DNA from: Burkholderia glumae LMG 2196 = ATCC 33617
Lineage (GTDB): Bacteria > Pseudomonadota > Gammaproteobacteria > Burkholderiales > Burkholderiaceae
NCBI RefSeq assembly: GCF_000960995.1
Contig: NZ_CP009435.1
Location: 248,001-312,000 of the forward strand
Reading direction: 5' to 3'
DNA length: 64,000 nt
A model generated the notes under the pieces. That model searched no databases, was not told the DNA's origin, and saw only the letters and a list, made by a program, of their open reading frames with translations. The first letter of the stretch is position 1. Every line of letters begins with the position of its first letter. Positions 9,183 to 17,712 of this stretch are shown piece after piece. The position numbers and the translations under genes are program-made.

Positions 9183-11462
9183 TCAGTCGCGCACGCAGTC
9201 GACGTAGTACTCGACGCGCCCGTTCAGTTCCTCGGCGACGAGGCCGTGGACGTCGGTATGGAAGCCCGGGAAGCGCTCGTTGAAGTCGCGCGCGAACCGC
9301 AGGTAGCTGACGATCGTCGCATTGAAGCGCTCGCCCGGGATCAGCAGCGGGATGCCCGGCGGGTACGGCGTGAGCAGGATGCTGGTCACGCGGCCTTCGA
9401 GCTCGTCGAGCGGCACGCGGTCGATCTCGCGGTGCGCGAGCTTGGCGAACGCGTCGGACGCCTTCATCGCCGGCTCCATGTCCGACAGGTACATCTCGGT
9501 GGTCAGCCGCGCGATGTCGTTGGCGCGGTAGACGTCGTGGATCTGCGTGCAGAGGTCGCGCAGGCCGACGCGCTCGTAGATCGGATACTGCGCGACGAAC
9601 TCGGGCAGCACGCGCCAGAGCGGCTGGTTGTTGTCGTAGTCGTCCTTGAACTGCTGCAGCTCGGTGACCATCGAGTTCCAGCGGCCCTTGGTGATGCCGA
9701 TCGTAAACATGATGAAGAACGAGTAGAGCCCGGTCTTCTCGACGATGATGCCGTGCTCGGCCAGATACTTCGTGACGATCGCGGCCGGAATCCCGGTCTC
9801 GCCGAACTCGCCGTCCACGTCGAGGCCCGGCGTGATGATCGTGGCCTTGATCGGGTCGAGCATGTTGAAGCCTTCCGCGAGCGGGCCGAAGCCGTGCCAG
9901 CGGTCGTTCGGGCGCAGCATCCAGTCCTCGCGCGAGCCGATGCCCTCGTCGGGCAGCGTGTCCGGGCCCCACACCGAGAAGAACCAGTCGTCGCCATACT
10001 CGGCGTCCACCTTGCGCATCGCGCGGCGGAACTCGATCGCCTCGGCGATCGACTCCTCGACGAGCGCGGTGCCGCCCGGCGGCTCCATCATCGCGGCGGC
10101 CACGTCGCACGAAGCGATGATCGCGTACTGCGGGCTCGTCGAGGTATGCATCAGGTAGGCCTCGTTGAAGCGGTGCTTGTCGAACGTGCGGTTCTCCGAA
10201 TCCTGCACCACGATCTGCGAGGCCTGCGAGATGCCGGCCAGCAGCTTGTGCGTGGAGTGCGTCGCGAACACCAGCGCGCCGGTGCGGGGCCGCCCCGCGC
10301 CGATCGCGTGCATGTCCTGGTAGAACTCGTGGAATTCGGCGTGCGGCAGCCACGCCTCGTCGAAGTGCAGCGTGTCGAGCAGGTCGCCGAGCAGATCCTT
10401 GATCTGCTCGACGTTGTAGATCACGCCGTCGTAGGTGCTCTGCGTGATCGTCAGGATCCGCGGCTTGGCGTTCGGGTTCTTCTTCAACGCCTCGCGCGCG
10501 AACGGGTTCGCCTCGATCTTCTTGCGGATGTTCTCGGGCTTGAACTCGTCACGCGGGATCGGGCCGATGATGCCGAAGTGGTTGCGCGTCGGCGTGAGGA
10601 ACACCGGAATCGCATGCGTCATCGTGATCGCGTGCAGGATCGACTTGTGGCAGTTGCGGTCCACCAGCACGATGTCGCCCGGCGCGACGGTGGCGTGCCA
10701 GACGATCTTGTTCGAGGTCGAGGTGCCGTTGGTCACGAAGAACAGGTGGTCGGCGCTGAAGATGCGCGCCGCATTGCGCTCCGAGGCCGCCACCGGGCCG
10801 GTGTGGTCGAGCAACTGGCCGAGTTCGTCGACGGCGTTGCAGACGTCGGCGCGCAGCATGTTCTCGCCGAAGAACTGGTGGAACATCTGGCCGAGCGGAT
10901 TCTTCAGGAACGCCACGCCGCCCGAGTGTCCCGGGCAGTGCCACGAGTACGACCCCTCGTCGGCGTACTTGACGAGTTCCTTGAAGAACGGCGGCGCGAG
11001 CGAATCGAGGTAGACCTTGGTTTCGCGGATGATGTGGCGCGCGACGAACTCCGGCGTGTCCTCGAACATGTGGATGAAGCCGTGCAGCTCGCGCAGCACG
11101 TCGTTCGGGATGTGCCGCGAGGTGCGCGTCTCGCCGTACAGGAAGATCGGGATGTCGGCATTGCGGCGGCGCACTTCGGTCACGAACGCGCGCAGCTCGA
11201 GGATCGCCGTGGCGAGCTCGGGCAGTTCGCCGTCGGGACCGGTTTCGCCCAGCATCAGTTCGTCGTCGTCGATCGACAGGATGAAGCACGACGCGCGGCT
11301 CGACTGCTGCGCGAACGAGGTCAGATCGCCGTAGCTCGTCAGGCCGAGCACTTCCGCGCCCTCCTTCTCGATGGCTTCGGCAAGCGCCCGGATGCCGGAG
11401 CCCGAGATGTTCTCGGAACGGAAATCTTCGTCGATGATGACGACGGGAAAGCGAAACTTCAT
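9183..11462 (-). CDS. Orn/Lys/Arg decarboxylase, class I (PLP-dependent)
   Basis: A 759-residue protein with three domains in the usual order: an N-terminal wing/response-regulator-like domain (VVIIDEDF, then LDLL-like acidic segments such as SIDDDELMLGE), the PLP fold, and a C-terminal domain. The Schiff-base lysine is K406 in ATHSTHKLLAGISQ; HFDEAWLPHAEFH and PGHSGGVAF are also typical. Members decarboxylate arginine, lysine or ornithine for acid resistance or polyamine synthesis, and substrate cannot be fixed by eye. The start is preceded by GGAG at 8-bp spacing, and a hairpin lies directly upstream of that ribosome site. Confidence 0.93.
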   Translation of the reverse strand: MKFRFPVVIIDEDFRSENISGSGIRALAEAIEKEGAEVLGLTSYGDLTSFAQQSSRASCFILSIDDDELMLGETGPDGELPELATAILELRAFVTEVRRRNADIPIFLYGETRTSRHIPNDVLRELHGFIHMFEDTPEFVARHIIRETKVYLDSLAPPFFKELVKYADEGSYSWHCPGHSGGVAFLKNPLGQMFHQFFGENMLRADVCNAVDELGQLLDHTGPVAASERNAARIFSADHLFFVTNGTSTSNKIVWHATVAPGDIVLVDRNCHKSILHAITMTHAIPVFLTPTRNHFGIIGPIPRDEFKPENIRKKIEANPFAREALKKNPNAKPRILTITQSTYDGVIYNVEQIKDLLGDLLDTLHFDEAWLPHAEFHEFYQDMHAIGAGRPRTGALVFATHSTHKLLAGISQASQIVVQDSENRTFDKHRFNEAYLMHTSTSPQYAIIASCDVAAAMMEPPGGTALVEESIAEAIEFRRAMRKVDAEYGDDWFFSVWGPDTLPDEGIGSREDWMLRPNDRWHGFGPLAEGFNMLDPIKATIITPGLDVDGEFGETGIPAAIVTKYLAEHGIIVEKTGLYSFFIMFTIGITKGRWNSMVTELQQFKDDYDNNQPLWRVLPEFVAQYPIYERVGLRDLCTQIHDVYRANDIARLTTEMYLSDMEPAMKASDAFAKLAHREIDRVPLDELEGRVTSILLTPYPPGIPLLIPGERFNATIVSYLRFARDFNERFPGFHTDVHGLVAEELNGRVEYYVDCVRD

Positions 11463-11470
11463 GGGCGAAT

Positions 11471-11511
11471 CTCCAAAAAGAACGACCGCGGCGCCTCAAA
11501 GCGCGGCGGTC
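11471..11511 (-). terminator. Hairpin plus U-run between dcd and the decarboxylase gene
   Basis: Read on the minus strand: GACCGC, a C, GCGC, a 6-nt loop, GCGC, a C, GCGGTC (11511-11484; one C-C mismatch), then GTTCTTTTTGGAG. It has the form of an intrinsic terminator for dcd. The GGAG at its end is also the ribosome site of the decarboxylase gene, so it could act as an attenuator. Confidence 0.65.
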
Positions 11512-11550
11512 ACCCGGTCACTGGTTGGCATGCAACCGTAAACAACCAGA

Positions 11551-12120
11551 TCAGGTTTTCGGCAGCGTGACACCGCGCTGGCCCTGGTACTTGCCGCCGC
11601 GGTCGGCATACGACACGTCGCAAACCTCGTCGCTCTCGAAGAACAGCACCTGCGCGACGCCCTCGTTCGCGTAGATCTTGGCCGGCAGCGGCGTGGTGTT
11701 CGAGAATTCGAGCGTCACGTAGCCTTCCCACTCGGGCTCGAACGGCGTGACGTTGACGATGATCCCGCAGCGCGCGTAGGTGGACTTGCCGAGGCAGACC
11801 GTCAGCACCGTGCGCGGGATGCGGAAATATTCGACCGTGCGCGCGAGCGCGAACGAGTTCGGCGGGATGATGCAGACCTCGCCCTTGAAGTCGACGAACG
11901 AGCCCTCGTCGAAGTTCTTCGGATCGACGATCGTCGAATTGATGTTGGTGAAGATCTTGAATTCGTCCGCGCACCGGATGTCGTAGCCGTAGCTCGACGT
12001 GCCGTAGCTGACGATCCTGCGGCCGTCCTCGGACGCACGGACCTGATCGGGCACGAACGGCTCGATCATCTTGTGTTGCTCGGCCATGCGCCGGATCCAC
12101 TTGTCGGACTTGATGCTCAT
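11551..12120 (-). CDS. dcd: dCTP deaminase
   Basis: A 189-residue enzyme that deaminates dCTP to dUTP for dTMP synthesis. The start MSIKSDKWIRRMA (ATG at 12120) gives the length usual for betaproteobacterial Dcd. Family motifs include SYGTSSYGYDIRC near 45, a CIIPPNSFALART block near 95, STYARCGIIVNVTPFEPEWEGYVTLE, and the C-terminal QVLFFES and GKYQGQRGVTLP. It is followed by the hairpin at 11471-11511. Confidence 0.97.
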   Translation of the reverse strand: MSIKSDKWIRRMAEQHKMIEPFVPDQVRASEDGRRIVSYGTSSYGYDIRCADEFKIFTNINSTIVDPKNFDEGSFVDFKGEVCIIPPNSFALARTVEYFRIPRTVLTVCLGKSTYARCGIIVNVTPFEPEWEGYVTLEFSNTTPLPAKIYANEGVAQVLFFESDEVCDVSYADRGGKYQGQRGVTLPKT

Positions 12121-12230
12121 AAAAAGGCGCCAGATAACGCTACAGATCGGGGTCGCGCCGCCGGTCGCACCGGGCGGCGGGGAAAGGCGCACATTTTACG
12201 CGATCGCGGCCGGCACGCGCCGCCGCATCC

Positions 12231-12758
12231 TCAGCGCACCACGCCACAGGCGAGGCCCGGGCCGGCGCTGTGCTGCGGGAAGGCGGGATCGCCGGCATCG
12301 CGGTGGATCAGCACCGAGCGGCCGAGCACCGAGCGCACCCCGTCGAGGGCCACGTCGGGCGCGACGATGAAGCCGGCGGCCACGCCGTTCGAATCGGCGT
12401 GGATGTTGCCGAGATCGCCCGCCACGCGCGCGCCGGCGCGCAGGCGGTCGGCGCTGGGCGCGAACACGGGGCCCGCGCTCGCGCCGTCCACCGCGTTGCA
12501 GTCGCCGCGGTCGTGCACCTGCAGCGCGTGATCGGTGTTCGGCGGCAGCCCGGCGATGTTGTAGGTGACCTGCACGCCGTCGGGACGCTCGACGAACGTC
12601 AGCGTGCCGCGCGCCTGGCTGCCGAAGGTGGGCTGCAGCAGCGCGTCGGCGCGTTTCTCGTGCGTGGACGCGAACGACGTGCAGCCGTTGAGCAGGACCA
12701 TGGCGGCCAGGACGGCACCGGCGCTGAGGCAGGCCGTCCGCTCGAATCGTTGTTTCAT
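12231..12758 (-). CDS. SodC-like (Cu/Zn superoxide dismutase family) lipoprotein, probably lacking metal ligands
   Basis: A 175-residue protein from ATG 12758. A signal peptide ends in the lipobox LLNGC, so it should be lipid-anchored. The body follows the Cu/Zn SOD fold: LQVHDRGDCN, GPVFAPSAD, GDLGNIHADSNG, LGRSVLIHRDAGDP and a C-terminal GPGLACGVV. The two Cys expected for the intramolecular disulfide are present. Of the Cu/Zn ligands, the His in LQVH, the Asp/Gly region of GDLGN and the His of LIHRD remain. The first His of the HVH motif is Gln, and the bridging and zinc His residues around AGPVFAPSAD are absent. Catalytic activity is therefore doubtful. Confidence 0.8.
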   Translation of the reverse strand: MKQRFERTACLSAGAVLAAMVLLNGCTSFASTHEKRADALLQPTFGSQARGTLTFVERPDGVQVTYNIAGLPPNTDHALQVHDRGDCNAVDGASAGPVFAPSADRLRAGARVAGDLGNIHADSNGVAAGFIVAPDVALDGVRSVLGRSVLIHRDAGDPAFPQHSAGPGLACGVVR

Positions 12759-12883
12759 GCGATCCTCACGCCAACGGGCCTGCCGCACCGGCAGCCCCGC
12801 TGGCCGACAGGAAAGGGGACCAGGGGAAAAGTCGCCATGATACCGCGGCTCGCCGCGCGTGAAACGACGTTTTGGCCCCTGTT

Positions 12884-13972
12884 TCAGGTATTTTGCACCA
12901 CGATCGACGGGAACTTCGAGCTCATGTCCTTGGCGCGCTCGGCGATCGCGATCGCCACCTGCCGCGCGATCTCGCGATAGCGCGCCGCCACCGGCGAGTC
13001 GGGCGCGGCCGCCACGGTCGGCGTGCCGCCGTCGGCCTGCTCGCGGATCGCGATGTCGAGCGGCAGGCTGCCGAGCACCGGCACGCCGTAGTCGGCCGCC
13101 ATGCGCGCCGCACCGCCCGCGCCGAAGATGGGCTCCTCGTGGCCGCAGTTCGAGCAGACGTGCAGGCTCATGTTCTCGACGATGCCGATGATCGGGATGC
13201 CGACCTTCTCGAACATCTTGAGCCCCTTCTTCGCATCGAGCAGCGCGATGTCCTGCGGCGTCGTCACGATCACGGCGCCCGTCACCGGCACGCGCTGCGC
13301 GAGCGTGAGCTGGATGTCGCCGGTGCCGGGCGGCATGTCGACGATCAAGTAGTCGAGGTCGCGCCAGTTGGTCTGGCGCAGCAATTGCTCCAGCGCCGAG
13401 GTGGCCATCGGCCCGCGCCAGACCATCGGGTTGTCCTCGTCGATCAGGAAGCCGATCGAGTTGGCCTGCAGGCCGTGGCCCTCCATCGGATTCATCGACT
13501 GGTTGTCGGGCGAATCGGGGCGGCCGCGGATGCCGAGCATGGTCGGCAGCGACGGGCCGTAGATGTCGGCGTCGAGGATGCCGACCGAGGCGCCCTCGGC
13601 GGCCAGCGCGAGCGCGAGGTTGACGGCGGTCGTGCTCTTGCCGACGCCGCCCTTGCCCGAGGCCACCGCGACGATGTTCTTCACGTTCGGCAGCAGTTTC
13701 ACGCCGCGCTGCACCGTGTGCGCGGCGATTTCCTGCTGCACCGCCACGCGAGCGGCGCGCACGCCCGGCACCGCCGCGAGCGCGTCGGCGACGCGCCGGC
13801 GCAGGTCCTCGTGCTGGCTGCGCGCCGGGTAGCCGAGCACGACCGACACCGAAACCGTGTCGCCGTCGATCGCGACCTCGCGCAAGCCCTTGTTCGCCGC
13901 ATACGGGCGGCCCGTGTTGGGGTCGACGAGCGCCGCGAGCGCGGCGTCGACAGTGGCCCGGTCAATACTCAT
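12884..13972 (-). CDS. apbC: Iron-sulfur cluster carrier protein ApbC/Mrp
   Basis: A 362-residue P-loop ATPase that binds and transfers Fe-S clusters in the cytosol. The chosen start MSIDRATVDAAL (13972) is supported by the N-terminal MIP18/DUF59 domain (residues 1-90). The deviant Walker A ASGKGGVGKST is at 104-114, YLIVDMPPGTGD is the Walker B region, and the cluster-binding CxxC is C273/C276 (HVCSNCGHEE). It is monocistronic on the minus strand. Confidence 0.95.
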   Translation of the reverse strand: MSIDRATVDAALAALVDPNTGRPYAANKGLREVAIDGDTVSVSVVLGYPARSQHEDLRRRVADALAAVPGVRAARVAVQQEIAAHTVQRGVKLLPNVKNIVAVASGKGGVGKSTTAVNLALALAAEGASVGILDADIYGPSLPTMLGIRGRPDSPDNQSMNPMEGHGLQANSIGFLIDEDNPMVWRGPMATSALEQLLRQTNWRDLDYLIVDMPPGTGDIQLTLAQRVPVTGAVIVTTPQDIALLDAKKGLKMFEKVGIPIIGIVENMSLHVCSNCGHEEPIFGAGGAARMAADYGVPVLGSLPLDIAIREQADGGTPTVAAAPDSPVAARYREIARQVAIAIAERAKDMSSKFPSIVVQNT

Positions 13973-14305
13973 CGAAACTCCGTGAAGACGTGGATCCACC
14001 CGCGCGTGGCGCGTAGCCGCATTGGGCGCAACGAAACGTGAAGAATCGTCAGAAAACGGCCCGGCCGGCGGGAAAAGTGAAAAAATTTATTGCAGTCATT
14101 GCGCGAAACCGCCGGCGGCGCAATGATCGCCTGCGGCGCCCCTCGGGGACACATCGCCCCGCAACGCCTATATTGTAGAGGCTGGACGCGGCTTCGTGCG
14201 AACAGCCTTGGTCCCGAACAGGGCTTGCGGCCTGCGTGCAAGGCCCGCCCTCGGGCCTTGCATCAGCGTAGTGACCGATTCGTTCACTTCAGAAAGGAAC
14301 TCGAC

Positions 14306-14965
14306 ATGAATACCAAAATCGCGACGCGCCTCTCCGTCTTCGCCATCGCCGGCGCCCTGCTCGCCGGCTGCGCCACGCCACAGGGCAACAACACCGCCGT
14401 GGGCACCGGCGCGGGCGCCGCGCTCGGCGCGGGCATCGGCGCGCTGGCGGGCGGCGGCAAGGGCGCGGCGATCGGCGCCGGGATCGGCGCGCTGGCCGGC
14501 GGCGTGGCCGGCTACAACTGGCAGGCGATCAAGAACCGCCTCGCGCCGTCGGCGCAGAGCACCGGCACGCAGGTGACCGAGCAGCCGGACGGCTCGCTGA
14601 AGCTGAACGTGCCGAGCTCGGTGACGTTCGCGACCGACCAGTACGCGATCACACCGGCATTCGCCCCGCTGCTCAACGAGCTGGCCACCTCGCTGAACCA
14701 GAATCCGCAGATCACCGCCTCGGTGGTCGGCTATACCGACAGCACCGGCTCGGCCGCGCACAACCTGACGCTGTCGCAGAACCGCGCGCAGAGCGTGGTC
14801 ACCGCGCTGGTGCAGCGCGGCGTGGCGGGCAGCCGCCTGTCGGCGCAGGGCATGGGCGCCTCGAACCCGGTGGCCGACAACGCGACCGACGCCGGCCGCG
14901 CCCAGAACCGCCGCGTCGAGATCTACCTGCGCGCCCCGCAGCAGCCGCAGCAGCAGCCGCAATAA
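14306..14965 (+). CDS. OmpA-family lipoprotein with glycine zipper
   Basis: A 219-residue protein starting at ATG 14306 after AGAAAGGAA. A signal peptide with lipobox ALLAGC gives a lipid-anchored N-terminus. Residues about 33-70 are a glycine zipper (GTGAGAALGAGIGALAGG repeated). The C-terminal half is an OmpA-type peptidoglycan-binding domain (VVGYTDSTGSAAHNLTLSQ, SRLSAQGMGASNPVADN, NRRVEIYLR). It resembles YiaD-type outer membrane lipoproteins that tie the outer membrane to the cell wall. The tail is Gln/Pro repeats. Confidence 0.92.
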   Translation: MNTKIATRLSVFAIAGALLAGCATPQGNNTAVGTGAGAALGAGIGALAGGGKGAAIGAGIGALAGGVAGYNWQAIKNRLAPSAQSTGTQVTEQPDGSLKLNVPSSVTFATDQYAITPAFAPLLNELATSLNQNPQITASVVGYTDSTGSAAHNLTLSQNRAQSVVTALVQRGVAGSRLSAQGMGASNPVADNATDAGRAQNRRVEIYLRAPQQPQQQPQ

Positions 14966-15148
14966 CGCGCACCGACCGCAGGGCGGGCTCGCGCCGATCG
15001 CTCGCCGGCCCGCCCGACAAGCCTTGCGGCGGCCCGGCTCGAGCACCGAAAATTTTTTCGAACTTATTGAGCGGGCCTTGGTCTTTCCTTACGGTACGCG
15101 GTGGAATGAACGCCGCCGCGTCACCATTCTCCTCTTGTCGTTGTTGCT
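14966..15148. other. Non-coding stretch between the ompA-like gene and a terminator
   Basis: No coding frame is convincing. A long GC hairpin (GGGCGGGC at 14981-14988 with GCCCGCCC at 15008-15015) lies just after the OmpA-like gene and may end its transcript, though no U tract follows. An A/T-rich patch (15048-15070) and pyrimidine-rich sequence follow, leading to the terminator at 15149. Together with that terminator this may hold a small RNA. Confidence 0.3.
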
Positions 15149-15177
15149 CCGGGGCTCCATTCGCCCCGGTTTTTTTT
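15149..15177 (+). terminator. Strong intrinsic terminator 180 bp 3' of the ompA-like gene
   Basis: CCGGGGC (15149-15155), 7-nt loop, GCCCCGG (15163-15169), then T8 (15170-15177). It is on the plus strand and lies far beyond the preceding stop codon, so it either ends a long 3' UTR or a separate small RNA. Confidence 0.88.
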
Positions 15178-15392
15178 GCCCGAAACCGCAATATTGCACC
15201 GCAACAGCGGCCCCGGCTGCGCGCGAACACAGTGGCGGCCCGCGCCGAAAGCATTTTGAAAAATTGTTGCCGGGCACGCTGCCGAGTTCGCGCAATCGCG
15301 GCGAAGCCGCCCGGATCCAGCTGAAAAACCACCGAAACCGCGCCCGGCCGCGGCGGTAGCCGCCACGCGGGGAGCACTCGCGCACCGCCTGC

Positions 15393-15398
15393 TAGAAT
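15393..15398 (+). promoter_or_regulatory. Candidate -10 box of metG
   Basis: TAGAAT in the context GCTAGAATCT, 62 bp before the metG start. No clear -35 element is visible. The rest of 15178-15459 holds no gene I can support. Confidence 0.4.
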
Positions 15399-15459
15399 CT
15401 CGCATTCCGACGCATTCCCGACCCGAGCCGCGACCTGCGCGGCCATCCCTGACGACCCT

Positions 15460-17616
15460 ATGTCCGCATCCGATCTCAATACCGTGCAGGCCGGCGCACC
15501 CTCGAGCCGCCGCCAGATCCTCGTCACTTCCGCACTGCCCTACGCGAACGGGCAAATCCACATCGGCCACCTGGTCGAGTACATCCAGACCGACATCTGG
15601 GTGCGGACGCTGCGAATGCACGGCCACGAGGTCTATTACATCGGCGCCGACGACACGCACGGCACGCCGATCATGCTGCGCGCCGAGCAGGAAGGCATCA
15701 CGCCCAAGCAGCTGATCGAGCGCGTCTGGCGCGAGCACAAGCGTGACTTCGACAGCTACGCGATCTCGTTCGACAACTTCTACACCACGGACTCCGACGA
15801 GAACCGCGTGCTGAGCGAGACCATCTACCTGGCGCTGAAGGATGCCGGGCTGATCGCCGAGCGCGACATCGAGCAGGCTTACGACCCCGTCAAGCAAATG
15901 TTCCTGCCGGACCGCTTCATCAAGGGCGAGTGCCCGAAGTGCCACGCGAAGGACCAGTACGGCGACAGCTGCGAGGTGTGCGGCTCGACCTATCAGCCCA
16001 CCGAGCTGCTCAATCCGTACTCGGTGGTGTCGGGCGCCACGCCGGTGCGCAAGACGTCCACGCATCACTTCTTCAAGCTGTCCGACCCGCGCTGCGAAAA
16101 CTTCCTGCGCGGCTGGGTGGGCGGGCTCGCGCAGCCCGAGGCCACCAACAAGATGCGCGAATGGCTCGGCGAGGCCGGCGAAGCGAAGCTGGCCGACTGG
16201 GACATCTCGCGCGATGCGCCCTACTTCGGCTTCGAGATCCCCGGCGCGCCCGGCAAGTACTTCTATGTCTGGCTCGACGCGCCGGTGGGCTACTACGCGA
16301 GCTTCAAGAACCACTGCGAGAAGCTCGGGCTCGACTTCGACGCCTGGACGCGTCCCGGCTCGACGACCGAGCAGTATCACTTCATCGGCAAGGACATCCT
16401 TTATTTCCACACGCTGTTCTGGCCCGCGATGCTCGAGTTCTCGGGCCACCGCACGCCGACCAACGTGTTCGCGCACGGCTTCCTGACCGTGGACGGCGCC
16501 AAGATGTCGAAGTCGCGCGGCACCTTCATCACGGCGCAGAGCTATATCGACGCGGGCCTGAACCCGGAGTGGCTGCGCTACTACTTCGCCGCGAAGCTGA
16601 ACGCGACGATGGAAGACCTCGACCTGAATCTCGAGGACTTCCAGGCGCGCGTGAACAGCGACCTGGTGGGCAAGTACGTGAACATCGCGAGCCGGGCGGC
16701 GGGCTTCCTGATCAAGCGCTTCGAGGGCCGCGTGCAGGACAGCGCGATGAACCACCCGCTGCTCGCCTCGCTGCGCGGCACGATTCCGCAGATCGCCGCG
16801 CACTACGAGGCGCGCGAATACGGCCGCGCGCTGCGCCAGACCATGGAGCTGGCCGACGCCGTGAACGGCTACGTCGACACCGCCAAGCCCTGGGAGCAGG
16901 CCAAGGACCCGGCCAACGCGGTGGCGCTGCACGAGACCTGCAGCGTGAGCCTGGAGGCGTTCCGCCTGCTGTCGCTCGCGCTCAAGCCGGTGCTGCCGCG
17001 CGTGGTCGAAGCGGTCGAGGCGTTCCTCGGCATCGCGCCGCTGACCTGGGCGAGCGTCGCGACGCCGCTCTCGTCGACGCAGCCCGTCAACGCCTACCAG
17101 CACCTGATGACGCGCGTCGATCCGAAGCAGATCGCGGCGCTGCTGGAGGCGAACCACGGCTCGCTCGCGGCGGCCGACGCGGCGGCCAGTGCCGCGAGCG
17201 CCGATCCGAAGGCGAAAGGCGCCAAGGACGCCAAGCCGGCCAAGGACGCGAAGACCGCGGCCGCGACCGGCGACGGCACGATCTCGATCGACGACTTCAC
17301 GAAGATCGACCTGCGGATCGCGAAGATCGTCGCGTGCCAGGCCGTGGAGGGCTCGGACAAGCTGCTGCAGCTCACGCTCGACGTGGGCGAGGAAAAGACG
17401 CGCAACGTGTTCTCGGGGATCAAGTCGGCCTACCGGCCCGAGGATCTGGTGGGCAAGCTGACCGTGATGGTCGCCAACCTCGCGCCGCGCAAGATGAAGT
17501 TCGGCATGTCCGAAGGCATGGTGCTGGCCGCCTCGGCCAAGGACGAGAAGTCGGAACCGGGCCTCTACATCCTCGAGCCGCACAGCGGCGCCAAGCCGGG
17601 CATGCGCGTGAGCTGA
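15460..17616 (+). CDS. metG: Methionyl-tRNA synthetase
   Basis: A 718-residue class I synthetase that charges tRNA-Met. HIGH is at 34-37 (PYANGQIHIGHL) and KMSKS at 348-352. The zinc knuckle CPKCHAKDQYGDSCEVC is present. After the anticodon-binding helices there is an Ala/Lys-rich linker (about residues 565-605) and a C-terminal Trbp111/EMAP-type tRNA-binding dimerisation domain (IDDFTKIDLRIAKIV to the end), as in long MetG1-type enzymes. It ends just before a bidirectional terminator. Confidence 0.98.
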   Translation: MSASDLNTVQAGAPSSRRQILVTSALPYANGQIHIGHLVEYIQTDIWVRTLRMHGHEVYYIGADDTHGTPIMLRAEQEGITPKQLIERVWREHKRDFDSYAISFDNFYTTDSDENRVLSETIYLALKDAGLIAERDIEQAYDPVKQMFLPDRFIKGECPKCHAKDQYGDSCEVCGSTYQPTELLNPYSVVSGATPVRKTSTHHFFKLSDPRCENFLRGWVGGLAQPEATNKMREWLGEAGEAKLADWDISRDAPYFGFEIPGAPGKYFYVWLDAPVGYYASFKNHCEKLGLDFDAWTRPGSTTEQYHFIGKDILYFHTLFWPAMLEFSGHRTPTNVFAHGFLTVDGAKMSKSRGTFITAQSYIDAGLNPEWLRYYFAAKLNATMEDLDLNLEDFQARVNSDLVGKYVNIASRAAGFLIKRFEGRVQDSAMNHPLLASLRGTIPQIAAHYEAREYGRALRQTMELADAVNGYVDTAKPWEQAKDPANAVALHETCSVSLEAFRLLSLALKPVLPRVVEAVEAFLGIAPLTWASVATPLSSTQPVNAYQHLMTRVDPKQIAALLEANHGSLAAADAAASAASADPKAKGAKDAKPAKDAKTAAATGDGTISIDDFTKIDLRIAKIVACQAVEGSDKLLQLTLDVGEEKTRNVFSGIKSAYRPEDLVGKLTVMVANLAPRKMKFGMSEGMVLAASAKDEKSEPGLYILEPHSGAKPGMRVS

Positions 17617-17660
17617 AGGCGCGCCCCCGCCGCGCTTCATGCGCTTGCCGCGGCACCCGG

Positions 17661-17690
17661 AAAAAAACCCGCTCGACGAGCGGGTTTTTT
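17661..17690. terminator. Bidirectional terminator between metG and tamB
   Basis: A7 (17661-17667), CCCGCTC, GAC loop, GAGCGGG (17678-17684), T6. The symmetric A and T runs suit the convergent metG (+) and tamB (-) transcripts. Confidence 0.9.
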
Positions 17691-17712
17691 CATGCGCGCG
17701 GCGGCAACGCCG

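Noticed and set aside
9090..11570. 826-codon plus-strand frame over the decarboxylase gene
   Set aside because: Shadow of the decarboxylase gene; no ribosome site or recognisable domain.
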